Positions 8,028 through 16,436 of a stretch of DNA of 64,000 bases are shown here, piece after piece. The notes under the pieces were generated by a model that did no database searches, was not told the DNA's origin, and saw only the letters and a list, made by a program, of their open reading frames with translations. The stretch lies in contig NZ_CP020821.1 of the NCBI RefSeq assembly GCF_002105755.1, positions 186,001-250,000 on the forward strand, written 5' to 3'. Position 1 is the stretch's first letter, and the number at the start of each line of letters is the position of its first letter. The stretch comes from Mycobacterium colombiense CECT 3035. Its GTDB lineage: Bacteria > Actinomycetota > Actinomycetes > Mycobacteriales > Mycobacteriaceae. The translations under genes were made by a program, and so were the position numbers.

Positions 8028-9140
8028 TCAACAGATCCGGGGCAGCGGGTCGCCGACCAGCATGTCGACGATCCGGGTCCCGCCGAATCCGGTGCGCAGC
8101 ACCACGCTTTCCGCCGGTTCGGTGACGATTTCCCCGACCTCGGCCGCCTGCGCGCCCAATGGGTGCGACCGTAACGCGGCCAGTCCGGCCTCGACCTCCT
8201 CCGGCGCGACGACGGCGACGAACTTGCCCTCGTTGGCGACATAGAGCGGATCGATGCCGAGCAGTTCGCAGGCGCCGTTCACCATGGGCGCCACCGGAAG
8301 TCGTTCCTCTTCGAGCAGCACCCCGAGGCCGCAGGCCTGGGCCAACTCGTTGCACACCGTGCCGACCCCGCCCCGGGTCGCGTCGCGCATCCACCGGGTG
8401 GACGGGGCGGCCGCCATCAGCAACTCGACCAGCGGGCTGACCGACGCGGTGTCGGAGGCGATGTCGGCCTCGATGGCCAGGTCGCCCCTGGCGAGCATCA
8501 CCGCCATGCCGTGATCGCCCATCGACCCGGACAGCAGCACCTTGTCTCCGGCCCGGACCGACTGAGCCGACAGCGCGCGGCCCGCGGGGATGACGCCGGT
8601 TCCGGCGGTGGTGATGAACAGGCCGTCGGCCGCGCCCTTGGGCACCACCTTGGTGTCGCCGGTGACGACCTGCACCCCGGCGGCCGACGCCGCGGCGGCC
8701 ATGTCGGCGACGATCTCTTTCAGTTCGCTGATCGGGAAACCTTCTTCGAGCACGAACGCCGCCGAGATCCAGGACGGCACGGCGCCGGCCACCGCCAGGT
8801 CGTTGCAGGTGCCGTGGATGGCGAGTTCGCCGATGGACCCGCCGGGAAACCGGCGGGGTTGCACCACAAAGGAATCCGTCGACATCGCCACCCGCTCGCC
8901 GCTGGGCAGGGCCAGGACGGCACCGTCGCCCAGCGACTCGAGCAGTGGATTGCGAAACGCCTCCACGAACACCGCGTCCACCAGCGCCGCCGACGCCTTG
9001 CCGCCCGCCCCGTGCGCCAGGGTCACATGGTCGTCGAGCAGCCGGGGGCGACGCCGGCGGAACGACTCGATCCGCTCGATCACGTCGCCTTCGCCGAACC
9101 GCGGCCCCGACGACAGGTAATCACCCGCGGGCTTGTTCAT
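8028..9140 (-). CDS. hypE: Hydrogenase maturation protein HypE
   Basis: HypE (370 aa) dehydrates the carbamoyl group delivered by HypF into the cyanide ligand. The protein ends PLPRIC; the C-terminal Cys is the residue that is thiocarbamoylated. Also visible are LAHGAGGKAS near residue 44, STDSFVVQP, CNDLAVAGAVP, and an AIR-synthase-like ATP-binding core (VVTGDTKVVPKG, DATRGGVGTVCNE). The ATG at 9140 overlaps the stop of the upstream SIS gene by one base (TGATG), which points to coupled translation. The first ~35 residues precede the conserved core and are a mild extension. Confidence 0.96.
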   Translation of the reverse strand: MNKPAGDYLSSGPRFGEGDVIERIESFRRRRPRLLDDHVTLAHGAGGKASAALVDAVFVEAFRNPLLESLGDGAVLALPSGERVAMSTDSFVVQPRRFPGGSIGELAIHGTCNDLAVAGAVPSWISAAFVLEEGFPISELKEIVADMAAAASAAGVQVVTGDTKVVPKGAADGLFITTAGTGVIPAGRALSAQSVRAGDKVLLSGSMGDHGMAVMLARGDLAIEADIASDTASVSPLVELLMAAAPSTRWMRDATRGGVGTVCNELAQACGLGVLLEEERLPVAPMVNGACELLGIDPLYVANEGKFVAVVAPEEVEAGLAALRSHPLGAQAAEVGEIVTEPAESVVLRTGFGGTRIVDMLVGDPLPRIC

Positions 9141-9802
9141 CACGCCGCCCCCCAATCGTGAGCAAGGCAATCGTGGACGGCCAGCCACAACTGGTAGCCG
9201 ACCAGCGCCTGTGATTCCTGAATGCGGTGCACGCTCTGCGACCGAACGACGAAGCAGGCGTCCACGTTCGGGTTGTTGACGAACGCGCCGCCGTCGTAAC
9301 CGGAAAAACCGATGGTGTACAGGCCGCGCTTGTGCGCCTCGGCCAGCGCCGTCAGCAGGTTGGGAGAATTGCCGCTGGTCGACATCGCGATCGCGATGTC
9401 GCCGTCGCGCGCGCGGGCGATCAGCTGCCGGGCGAACACCAGCTCGAACCCGACGTCGTTGCCCAGTGCGGTCAGGATCGCCTGGTCGGCGGTGAGCGAC
9501 CAGGCCGGCAGGGGATTGCCCAGCGGCGGCCGCGCGAAGAGTCCGGCCAGCGTGGTGCAGTCGGTGCAGCTGCCGCCGTTGCCGAAGGTGAACATCCTTC
9601 CGCCGGCGGCGAATCGGCGCGCCAGCTCGGCGGCGGCGGCCGCCAGCAGGTCGGCGTTGGCTTCCAGCGTGGAGCGTCGCAGTGCGAGGCTTTCGGACGC
9701 CTTGGCCAGCGCGGAGGCGGCGAGGTCGGTGAGCAGCGCGGAGGGGTCGTCCTCTTCGGCGTCGATGAACGGGTACAAGAAGTTGGTGGGCTCCGGACTC
9801 AT
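9140..9802 (-). CDS. SIS-domain protein of the hydrogenase operon (GmhA-like)
   Basis: The 220-aa protein has the sugar-isomerase (SIS) fold of the phosphoheptose isomerase type. MFTFGNGGSCTDCTT gives the phosphosugar-binding loop, MSTSGNSPNLL the second loop, and GFSGYDGG a third. A Cys-rich patch (GGSCTDCTT) is unlike typical GmhA. It overlaps hypE by one base and the SIS-HypC fusion by 4 nt, so it is embedded in the maturation set and is unlikely to serve lipopolysaccharide-type heptose synthesis. It may form a hetero-oligomer with the adjacent SIS-like fusion protein; this is inferred. The substrate is unknown. Confidence 0.82.
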   Translation of the reverse strand: MSPEPTNFLYPFIDAEEDDPSALLTDLAASALAKASESLALRRSTLEANADLLAAAAAELARRFAAGGRMFTFGNGGSCTDCTTLAGLFARPPLGNPLPAWSLTADQAILTALGNDVGFELVFARQLIARARDGDIAIAMSTSGNSPNLLTALAEAHKRGLYTIGFSGYDGGAFVNNPNVDACFVVRSQSVHRIQESQALVGYQLWLAVHDCLAHDWGAA

Positions 9803-10518
9803 GAAACGTCCTCCTCATCCATGCGGCTGATCGCGGTGCCGGCGTGCACCAGCACCAACTCGCCGGGAGCGACCGGGTCGACGAGCGTGGTGACCACGTC
9901 CTCGACCCCCCGGGCGGTGCGCACCCGGGCCTGTCCGCCGGCCGAGGCGCTCACCACCTCGCCGAGCCGGCCCTCGTCGCTGCACGTGACACACACCTCG
10001 TCGTCGGGTTGGGGTTTGAGCAGCCCGGAGTGTTCGAAACACACATGGGTCAGCTCCCACAGCAGGTGGTAGAACAGCACGAAGCCACCGGTGGCGGGCA
10101 CGCGCGGGTCGGGATCGTCCAGCCACAGCACGTGATCGGCCATGGCGGCGGGGGCCACCTCGCCACTGCCGATCCAGATCGTGGTGGCGCCCCAGGCCGG
10201 TGCGCGGCGCATCACCGCACGCACGTCCGCATTGTCGGCACCCGATATCGCGACCACGATGTCGCCGGGGCGCACCGAAACCCGCACCAGGTCCACCAGA
10301 TCGGATCCGGTCAACGCCACGGCCGGCAAGGCCCGCTTGCCCATGATCACCGGGTGGACGAATTCGACCGCGATGTGCAGCGCATGGGGTTCCCACGACG
10401 GCGCGATGGACCACATGGTGGCGCCCGCGGCGAATCGCTTGGCCAGCGTCAGGGCGGTCGCGGCGAGGTCTTCGGCCAGTTCGGCGCTCAGCCCGCGATC
10501 GATGGCGGTGGTGATCAT
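9799..10518 (-). CDS. SIS-like domain fused to a HypC/HupF domain
   Basis: Residues 1-165 resemble a SIS isomerase domain (phosphate-binding-like [10 protein letters not shown] near 91 and TTIWIGSG near 112). Residues 172-239 match the HypC/HupF family ([15 protein letters not shown], then [19 protein letters not shown]). In stand-alone HypC the functional Cys is residue 2; here the equivalent Cys176 and a second Cys179 are internal, so iron-unit transfer by a free N-terminal Cys cannot work in the same way. Start and stop overlap hypF and the next SIS gene by 4 nt each (ATGA type). The fusion itself is visible in one continuous frame. Its role, perhaps as a scaffold or regulator of maturation, is inference. 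Confidence 0.85.
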   Translation of the reverse strand: MITTAIDRGLSAELAEDLAATALTLAKRFAAGATMWSIAPSWEPHALHIAVEFVHPVIMGKRALPAVALTGSDLVDLVRVSVRPGDIVVAISGADNADVRAVMRRAPAWGATTIWIGSGEVAPAAMADHVLWLDDPDPRVPATGGFVLFYHLLWELTHVCFEHSGLLKPQPDDEVCVTCSDEGRLGEVVSASAGGQARVRTARGVEDVVTTLVDPVAPGELVLVHAGTAISRMDEEDVS

Positions 10519-12884
10519 CGCGTCGACACCTCCTCCTGTGCGGTCAGCACCGAGACCGCGGCCTGTCCCAGGGCCAGCCCGCCGTCGTTCGGTGGCACGA
10601 TGCGATGTGTGAGCACCTCAAACCCGTTCTGCCGCAACCGCGTACGGCAGGCTTCCAGTAGCAGGACGTTCTGGAACACGCCGCCGGTGAGCCCCACCAG
10701 CGCGGTGCCGCCGGCCACCTGGGTGACGACCTGCGTGACGGCGACCGCGACGGCCTGGTGAAACGCCGCGGCCAACACCGCCGGTGCTGTCCCGGCGTAC
10801 AGCGCCGCGACCATGGTCTGCACCATCGGGGCGGGATCGATGACCCCGTCGGCACCCACCGTCAGGGGCAACGACGGCCGCGTGCGGGTATCGCCGGCCG
10901 ACTGCGCCAGCGCTTCGAGTTCGATCGCGGCCTGCCCCTCGTAATCGATGCGGTGCCGCACCCCCAGCAGGGAGGCGACCGCGTCGAACAGGCGGCCCAT
11001 GCTCGAGCAGGGCACGCAGGCCGCCCCGGTCTCCAATTGCGAACGGGTGAGCCGCAATTCGTCGTCGGACGCGGCCGCCACCGGCGCCAGGTCGGGGGTC
11101 CAGTCGATGTCGGCCGCCCACAGCTGGGACAGCGCCATCCGCCACGGGTTGCGCACCGCCGCGTCGCCACCGGGCAGCGGCACCGCCGACAGGTGGCCGG
11201 CCCGAACGAAACGATGGCTGCGGGCGTCGAGGGTGAGAATCTCACCGCCCCAGATGGTTTCGTCGCAGCCGTAACCGGTGCCGTCGAAGGCGACGCCGAC
11301 GATGGGTTCGCCGAGACGCCCATGTTCGGCCAGCAGCGACACCACATGGGCGTGATGGTGCTGGACCAGATCCAGCGGACGCTCGCCGGCATGACGCTCC
11401 GCCCAGCTCCGCGTGTGATAGCCGGGATGCAGGTCGGCGGCCAGACGTGCCGGCCGGCCACGGATTTCGCTGAGCTGGCTCACCGCCCGCTCGAACGCGC
11501 GCAGCGTCTCCCAGGTGGCCATGTCGCCGATGTGTCCGGACAGGTAGGCCCGGCCGCCGTCGGTGAGGCAGAAAGTGTTCTTCAATTCGCCGCCCACGGC
11601 CAGCACGGCCGGGCCGTCGAGTCGCAGGTCGATCGGCAGCGGTGCGTAGCCGCGGGACCGGCGGATCGGCAGCTCGTGGGCCCCGTGTTCGTCGTGGACG
11701 ACACGCACCACCGAGTCGTCGCAGGGCACGTGAATCGGCCGGTCGTGATCGAGCACCGCATCGCATAGCACCGGGAGTCGGTGCGCGGCATCACCGTCGG
11801 TGAAGCAGATGGGCTCGTCGGAGCGGTTGGCACTGGTCAGCACCAGCGCGTCGGGCGCCGGTGCGGAGCCGCCGGGTACCGGTGCCAGCAGCAGGTGATG
11901 GAGGGGGGAGTACGGCAGCATCAGTCCCAGCAGCGGGCTGCCCGGCGCGACAGCCTCGGCGACGGGCGCGCCGCCGCGCCGCCGCAGTAAGACGATCGGG
12001 CGGGCCGGGCCGGACAGCACCGCGGCCTCGGTGGCGTCGAGGTGGGCGTAGCGGCGCGCCACGCCGAGGTCGCGCACCAGCATCGCAAAGGGCTTGGCGC
12101 CGCGCGCTTTCCGGGCCCGCAACGCGGCGACCGCCGTCTCGTCGTCGGCGAGGCAGGCCAGGTGGTAGCCGCCGACACCCTTGATGGCCACCACGGCGCC
12201 GGACGCCAGGGCGCCCTGGGCGGCGGCCAGCGCCGCGTCCGCGCCGCTCACCCGCCCGGCCGGCGAGGCGAACCACAGGCTGGGCCCGCAGTCGGGGCAG
12301 GCGATCGGCTGCGCGTGGAATCGCCGATCAGCCGGGTCGTGGTATTCGGCGGTGCAGCGCGCACACATGGCGAACCGTGACATCGTGGTGGCGGGCCGGT
12401 CGTAGGGCAGTGCGGTGATGATGGTGAACCGCGGCCCGCAGTTGGTGCATGTCACGAACGGGTGCCGGTAGCGCCGGTCGAGCGGGTCGAACAGCTCGGT
12501 GACGCAGTCGTGACACACCGCGATGTCGGGGGGGATGGGAGTGCTGGTGCCGGCGGCCAATCGGCTTGGCACGATGCGGAATTCGGGTGGGCACGCGGGG
12601 TCGGCGGCGACGTCGGCAAGCTGTACGTCGGCGATCCGCGCCAGGGGCGGCGCCTCGGCGCGCAGCCGGCGCCCGAATTCCGCCACCGCGGCGGGCCGGC
12701 CCTGCACCTCGAGGAAGACCGCGCCCGAGTCGTTCCCGACGAACCCGGCCAGGCCCAGCTCGGTCGCGATCCGATGGACGAACGGGCGGAAGCCGACCCC
12801 CTGCACCACACCGGTGACCGTGGCGCGCTGCCGCACTTGGGTGTCGTGTGGGCCGCGCCGCAACAGCAGGGGGGTCTCGGTCAT
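10515..12884 (-). CDS. hypF: Carbamoyltransferase HypF
   Basis: HypF (789 aa, normal length) makes carbamoyl-AMP from carbamoyl phosphate and transfers the carbamoyl group to the HypE C-terminal Cys. The domain order is complete. An acylphosphatase domain (about 20-105, [14 protein letters not shown]) comes first. Two zinc-finger pairs follow (Cys124/127, 146/149, 174/177, 196/199). A YrdC-like domain begins at about 210 ([15 protein letters not shown]). The Kae1/HypF domain carries HHHAH and FDGTGYG. It overlaps the downstream SIS-HypC gene by 4 nt and follows the second hypC by 1 nt, so all belong to one transcript. Confidence 0.97.
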   Translation of the reverse strand: MTETPLLLRRGPHDTQVRQRATVTGVVQGVGFRPFVHRIATELGLAGFVGNDSGAVFLEVQGRPAAVAEFGRRLRAEAPPLARIADVQLADVAADPACPPEFRIVPSRLAAGTSTPIPPDIAVCHDCVTELFDPLDRRYRHPFVTCTNCGPRFTIITALPYDRPATTMSRFAMCARCTAEYHDPADRRFHAQPIACPDCGPSLWFASPAGRVSGADAALAAAQGALASGAVVAIKGVGGYHLACLADDETAVAALRARKARGAKPFAMLVRDLGVARRYAHLDATEAAVLSGPARPIVLLRRRGGAPVAEAVAPGSPLLGLMLPYSPLHHLLLAPVPGGSAPAPDALVLTSANRSDEPICFTDGDAAHRLPVLCDAVLDHDRPIHVPCDDSVVRVVHDEHGAHELPIRRSRGYAPLPIDLRLDGPAVLAVGGELKNTFCLTDGGRAYLSGHIGDMATWETLRAFERAVSQLSEIRGRPARLAADLHPGYHTRSWAERHAGERPLDLVQHHHAHVVSLLAEHGRLGEPIVGVAFDGTGYGCDETIWGGEILTLDARSHRFVRAGHLSAVPLPGGDAAVRNPWRMALSQLWAADIDWTPDLAPVAAASDDELRLTRSQLETGAACVPCSSMGRLFDAVASLLGVRHRIDYEGQAAIELEALAQSAGDTRTRPSLPLTVGADGVIDPAPMVQTMVAALYAGTAPAVLAAAFHQAVAVAVTQVVTQVAGGTALVGLTGGVFQNVLLLEACRTRLRQNGFEVLTHRIVPPNDGGLALGQAAVSVLTAQEEVSTR

Positions 12885-12885
12885 C

Positions 12886-13152
12886 TCAGCCGGCCTCCGG
12901 CTGGGGTGTCAGGTCGGTGCGGCCGCGGCCCATCAGCTCCAGGCCGGCCATGGCCTGCTCGGCCCCGGCCTGATCCGTCTTCTCGACGACGAAGCCCATG
13001 TGGATGATCACCCAGTCGCCGGGCGCGAACGTCTCCTCCGGCAACATGCCGACGTTGACCTTGCGTTGGTCACCGGCGACGTCGACCAGCGCGAGCTGTC
13101 CTTCGTAACCGTCCAGCATGGCGATGACCTGCCCCGGTATGCCCAAACACAT
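12886..13152 (-). CDS. Hydrogenase maturation chaperone HypC (copy 2)
   Basis: This 88-aa protein starts [12 protein letters not shown], with the essential Cys2, and shares the HypC core [16 protein letters not shown]. It differs clearly from the other stand-alone copy at 7734-8006 in the C-terminal half and in the turn after the first strand. One copy may serve the HypD complex and the other chaperone the large subunit or work with the protease that follows it directly (3-nt gap); this is inference from position. It lies between the protease gene and hypF in the operon. Confidence 0.93.
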   Translation of the reverse strand: MCLGIPGQVIAMLDGYEGQLALVDVAGDQRKVNVGMLPEETFAPGDWVIIHMGFVVEKTDQAGAEQAMAGLELMGRGRTDLTPQPEAG

Positions 13153-13155
13153 GAT

Positions 13156-13653
13156 TCAGCACCCCGTTTCGGCCGTCGGGGACGTGGCGCCGTGCAGCGC
13201 CGCGACGATCTCCTCGACCGCCCGCGCCGCCCGCGGGACGGCCTGCGCGACGGGCTCGGTGAGCCCGATGCCCTCCTGCACGCTGCCCGCCTCACACCCG
13301 ACGACCACGGTGTAGGGCGGCTGGCCGCCCAGCGCCCGCAGGCTGGCGAAGACCGCGGCGGGATCCATGCTGTGCCCGTCGAGGCCGTTCGCCTCGGAGG
13401 ACGAATCGTGGTCGGCCTGAAAGACGTGCAACGTGCCGGGATGCCCCTGGCTGGGCACGGCGTCGACCAGCACCAGCGTGTCCCACTCTTCGAGCAGGTC
13501 GTAGGCCAGGTGCATGCCCCGGATTCCGTAGTCGATGACCTGGACCGTCGGATCGTCCTGGGGCAGTTCGGCGTTGCGGACCACCTCGGAGCCGAACCCG
13601 TCGTCGCCCAGGAAGATGTTGCCGATCCCGGCTACCAGGATGCGCGTCGTCAT
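13156..13653 (-). CDS. Hydrogenase large-subunit maturation endopeptidase (HyaD/HoxM type)
   Basis: The 165-aa protein belongs to the peptidase A31 family, which removes the C-terminal peptide of the large subunit after nickel insertion. The N-terminal motif VAGIGNIFLGDDGFG followed by SEV gives the nickel-sensing acidic residue, and VIDYGIRGMHLAYDL and VLVDAV match the family core. The large subunit in this cluster keeps a 22-residue tail after CGVH, which is the expected substrate. The ATG at 13653 is chosen because the family motif starts within ten residues. It lies 17 nt after the microprotein stop and 3 nt before hypC copy 2. Confidence 0.93.
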   Translation of the reverse strand: MTTRILVAGIGNIFLGDDGFGSEVVRNAELPQDDPTVQVIDYGIRGMHLAYDLLEEWDTLVLVDAVPSQGHPGTLHVFQADHDSSSEANGLDGHSMDPAAVFASLRALGGQPPYTVVVGCEAGSVQEGIGLTEPVAQAVPRAARAVEEIVAALHGATSPTAETGC

Positions 13654-13670
13654 GGTGGCACCCGTGTCGG

Positions 13671-13790
13671 CTACATCCGCCTCAACTTGAGATAGCGGCG
13701 GGCATCGGGCACCGATATCGCGCCGAGAACCAGCCCGATCGCGGCCACCAGCGCGACGATGGCGATGAAGATCCAACCTAGGACTTCCAT
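13671..13790 (-). CDS. 39-aa single-pass membrane microprotein (DUF6893-like)
   Basis: A short frame encodes MEVLGWIFIAIVALVAAIGL, then a short linker and a basic end (PDARRYLKLRRM). One hydrophobic segment of about 20 residues (5-25) should span the membrane, with a cytosolic basic tail by the positive-inside rule. The ATG at 13790 has a strong ribosome site, aaggag, 6 nt upstream and overlaps the 3' end of the preceding gene by 13 nt, so translation is probably coupled. The Ser-x-Pro-Asp-x-x-Arg-Tyr-x-x-x-Arg-x-Met end matches my memory of the DUF6893 small-protein family. It is a candidate membrane tether or stabiliser for the otherwise soluble hydrogenase; that role is inferred. Confidence 0.75.
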   Translation of the reverse strand: MEVLGWIFIAIVALVAAIGLVLGAISVPDARRYLKLRRM

Positions 13791-15139
13791 GGTGAACTCC
13801 TTTTGTTTGTGCTGTGCTGCGGTTGCAGCGGTTCGACTTCGTCGGGGGAGAAGTACAGATAGCGGCCGTACCAGTCATGCAGGTCCGCGGCCGGGTCCTC
13901 GTCCACGACGACGCCGACGTGCTTGTTGCCCTCGACATCCTCATGCACCGAGGTGACGCGGGCGGTCTTGCCGGCGACGAAGATGTCCTGCGCGTCGGCG
14001 TTGCGCCGCGGCCGCAGCCGCACCTTGCTGCCCCGCGCTATCCGGACCCCGTTCACCAGCACCGCGTCGATCTCGGGCCGGACGGCGTTGTCGGCCAGCG
14101 GATCCCACCAATCCACGCCGTCGGGGATCTCGGGCACCATGCCGGCGGAGACATTGAGCCCGTGCGGGTCGCGCAGCACGCCGTGCAGCCGTGCCATGGC
14201 CTCGGGCGACATGGCGTCGCACTCGTCGATGATTCGCGCGGCCCGCGGGTCGGTCGCCCGGGCCTGCGCCTTCTCGTCGTCGGTCATGGTCATCACGCGC
14301 AGGGTGAGGATCTCGTCGATCTCCGTGCAGTCGTACAGCGCGGTGTCGCTCTGTTCGGCGACCTCGGGGTGGTCGTAGAGGATGATCGGTGAGATCAGCA
14401 GCATGTCGTCGGTGCCTTGAGGTCCCGCCAGCACCGGGAAGCAGCGGTGCCGCCGGCAGCGGGACACCGCGTCGGTCGCGGCCTGGGGTGGCTCGAGCAG
14501 CGAGATGAACCGGCCGCCAACCACTTCGGCGATGAGGTGCGTGCCGATCATCGATCGTGCGATCACCGAATTTTTGTCGTCGTCCGCGCGTACGGCCGCA
14601 CCGGTGTTGGCGACCCGCACCGAGACCCGCCGCAGGTCGCCGTCGGGCTCGCTGGTGACGGTCAGTTCGCCCCGTATCTCGTGACGTTCGCGAACCAGCC
14701 GGCCGCCGTCCACGGTTTCGATGTCGGTGCCCGCTTCGGCGGTCACCGGCAGCGACCAGGGCTGGTCGCCGAACGCCAGCGGGCCGAAGGAGATCTCGCA
14801 TTCCACGGCCTCGTCCCAGGTCAGCCACGATCCGGCTGGGGTGTGGAGTTCGTCGACGGCAACGAAATCGCCGTCGCCGGTGGCCCGTTCGGCCCGCCGG
14901 CGCTGCAACTGCAGGAAGCGCACCACCAGCGTCAGCGCCCGCGCGTCGTCGACCAGGAACTCCGCGGACAGGGTGTCGTCTTCGCCCAGGCCGGCCTCGG
15001 CCGCGCCGGGCGGTCCCAAAACCCCGAATTGCCAGCGTGATTGGTTCTTGCTCGACGTTCCCCGATACGGGTAGAGCAGATAACCCTCGTAGAGCACGGC
15101 GTCGGCGACGGCGCGCGCCCGGTCCCAGCTCGATGTCAT
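13778..15139 (-). CDS. Hydrogenase-cluster protein of unknown function (453 aa)
   Basis: The protein has no signal peptide or membrane segment. The N-terminal part contains VLYEGYLLYPYRGTSSKNQ, a middle part has a beta-rich region (SVRVANTG, VISGTHLIAE-like), and near 220-240 a Cys/Arg patch SRCRRHRCFPV. The last ~80 residues (GSKVRLRPRRNADAQDIF to YLYFSPDEVEPL) look like a small beta-barrel with an acidic 'HVGVVVDEDPAADLHDW' segment. I do not recognise a characterised family. It overlaps the DUF6084-like gene by 4 nt and the microprotein start by 13 nt, so it is certainly translated within the hydrogenase operon. Similar genes in other group 1h clusters are expected but could not be checked. 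Confidence 0.8.
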   Translation of the reverse strand: MTSSWDRARAVADAVLYEGYLLYPYRGTSSKNQSRWQFGVLGPPGAAEAGLGEDDTLSAEFLVDDARALTLVVRFLQLQRRRAERATGDGDFVAVDELHTPAGSWLTWDEAVECEISFGPLAFGDQPWSLPVTAEAGTDIETVDGGRLVRERHEIRGELTVTSEPDGDLRRVSVRVANTGAAVRADDDKNSVIARSMIGTHLIAEVVGGRFISLLEPPQAATDAVSRCRRHRCFPVLAGPQGTDDMLLISPIILYDHPEVAEQSDTALYDCTEIDEILTLRVMTMTDDEKAQARATDPRAARIIDECDAMSPEAMARLHGVLRDPHGLNVSAGMVPEIPDGVDWWDPLADNAVRPEIDAVLVNGVRIARGSKVRLRPRRNADAQDIFVAGKTARVTSVHEDVEGNKHVGVVVDEDPAADLHDWYGRYLYFSPDEVEPLQPQHSTNKRSSPWKS

Positions 15140-15795
15140 CGCGCCACCTCGTGATCGACGGTGGCATCCAGCAGCGCGGTGACCGCGTGGTCGAAGTCGA
15201 GCATCCCGTGGGCCGACTTGTAACCGGCCAGTTCCGCGATGGTCTCGTGGCTCAGCCGGATCCATCCGCTGTTGGGGTAGTGCTGGGCGATCAGGTCGCG
15301 CCAGACCGTGACGGGCATGGCGTAGTTGTCCTCGCAGTCCCAGGACACCTGCTGCACCGAGAACCCGCGCTCGGAGTTGACGAAAATCGTTCCGCTGAAC
15401 AGGAACTGCAGCGGCACCGCCCCGTCGCGTAGCGCGTGCAGGTATTTGGCGGCCGCGACCTCGAAGTCGTAAGTGCACTCCAGCGGCAGGGTCGCCGTCG
15501 TATGCCCGGTGAAGCCCGGCACCATCGCGGCGCAGTGCTGCCACAGGAAGGTGCGCTGGGTGCTGGCCCAGCGCTCGCGGCCGCCGAACAGATCCATCAG
15601 CCCGGCCGCCTCGTCGTCGGAGTAGCTACGGCGCAACGGCTCGATGCGGACCTGGCAGCGCAGGGCGATGGCGTGCACCGGGTCGGGGCCGGCGGCGGTG
15701 ACGCCGACCCGGGCGGTGAGCACCGGGCTGACGGTGTACGGTTCGGCGGTCACGTCCAGGACCTCGAAGCTGACGTTCGTCGGCGGGGCGTTCAT
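15136..15795 (-). CDS. Hydrogenase-cluster protein, DUF6084-like
   Basis: The 219-aa protein contains SFEVLDVTAEPYTVSPVL, AIALRCQVRIEPLRR, LMDLFGGRERW, MVPGFTG and CTYDFEVAAAKYLHALRDG. These agree with my memory of DUF6084, an actinobacterial family linked to uptake-hydrogenase loci. It is predicted soluble and rich in beta structure, followed by a helical end (IAELAGYKSAHGMLDFDHAV). The ATG at 15795 is chosen over upstream in-frame starts because it overlaps the DUF5947-like stop by 4 nt and starts just before the conserved strand. The biochemical role is unknown. Confidence 0.78.
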   Translation of the reverse strand: MNAPPTNVSFEVLDVTAEPYTVSPVLTARVGVTAAGPDPVHAIALRCQVRIEPLRRSYSDDEAAGLMDLFGGRERWASTQRTFLWQHCAAMVPGFTGHTTATLPLECTYDFEVAAAKYLHALRDGAVPLQFLFSGTIFVNSERGFSVQQVSWDCEDNYAMPVTVWRDLIAQHYPNSGWIRLSHETIAELAGYKSAHGMLDFDHAVTALLDATVDHEVAR

Positions 15796-16436
15796 CGCGG
15801 TGTCTTTGTGGCGCGGGTGGCGAGCCGGTCGAAGAAGTCGTCGATGTATTCGCGGGCCTGTTGTCCGCCGTCGAAGCCGCGCCACACCATCCGCAGGCGT
15901 CCGACGAATTCATAGCAGGCGTCGATGGGCACCAGATAGGTTTGTGGCTGCGACAATTCGCCGTCCTGGGCGGTGTCGGCGACCCGGACGAGCAGCGCCT
16001 CGACGTCGTCGGCCAGCAGGCTCACCCGCGGGTCGGCGCCGCGGATGGTGTCCCAGACCTCCATGTCCAGTTCGGATTCCGTTGCCCCGGCCGGCCCCGG
16101 GTAGAAGGCGACGGTCTGGCCGAGGGCGGAGTTGGTGAAGAAGAACGCGACCCCGACCGGGATCTGCAGCGCCTCCCACACCAGGCGGTCGAGCGCGAAG
16201 TCGGGGAAGGACAGGTACCGGTCCGGCACCGCGCGGTAACGAAGGTCGGCTTCGGTGTCGGTGAACAGCAGATAGCAGGCGCGGCACACGCACATGAGCT
16301 GGCGGCCGGCCACATTGACCACGTGTTGGTGCTCGTCGGCGATCGACTCCGCGCACATCTCGCAGCGCTCACCCGCCGGCTCGGGGGCGCGGCGGTCGCT
16401 CCTGATGCTCGCCAGGACGTCGAACGGGGTGCTCAT
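15792..16436 (-). CDS. Zinc-ribbon-containing hydrogenase-cluster protein, DUF5947-like
   Basis: The 214-aa protein has two Cys pairs near the N-terminus (CEMC at about 25-28 and CVCRAC at about 49-54) with a His in between (DEHQHVVNV). This looks like a zinc or iron site. The remainder contains RAVPDRYLSFPDFALD, FFFTNSALGQ, FYPGPAGATES and WRGFDGG, which fit my memory of DUF5947. It overlaps both neighbours by 4 nt. Its placement directly after the NifU-like/4-Cys protein suggests a part in cluster handling or electron transfer; this is inference. Confidence 0.78.
   Translation of the reverse strand: MSTPFDVLASIRSDRRAPEPAGERCEMCAESIADEHQHVVNVAGRQLMCVCRACYLLFTDTEADLRYRAVPDRYLSFPDFALDRLVWEALQIPVGVAFFFTNSALGQTVAFYPGPAGATESELDMEVWDTIRGADPRVSLLADDVEALLVRVADTAQDGELSQPQTYLVPIDACYEFVGRLRMVWRGFDGGQQAREYIDDFFDRLATRATKTPR

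Noticed and set aside
9140-9802. True phosphoheptose isomerase for heptose synthesis
   Set aside because: The fold matches, but overlaps with hypE and the SIS-HypC fusion and the odd SCTDC loop argue for a dedicated hydrogenase role.
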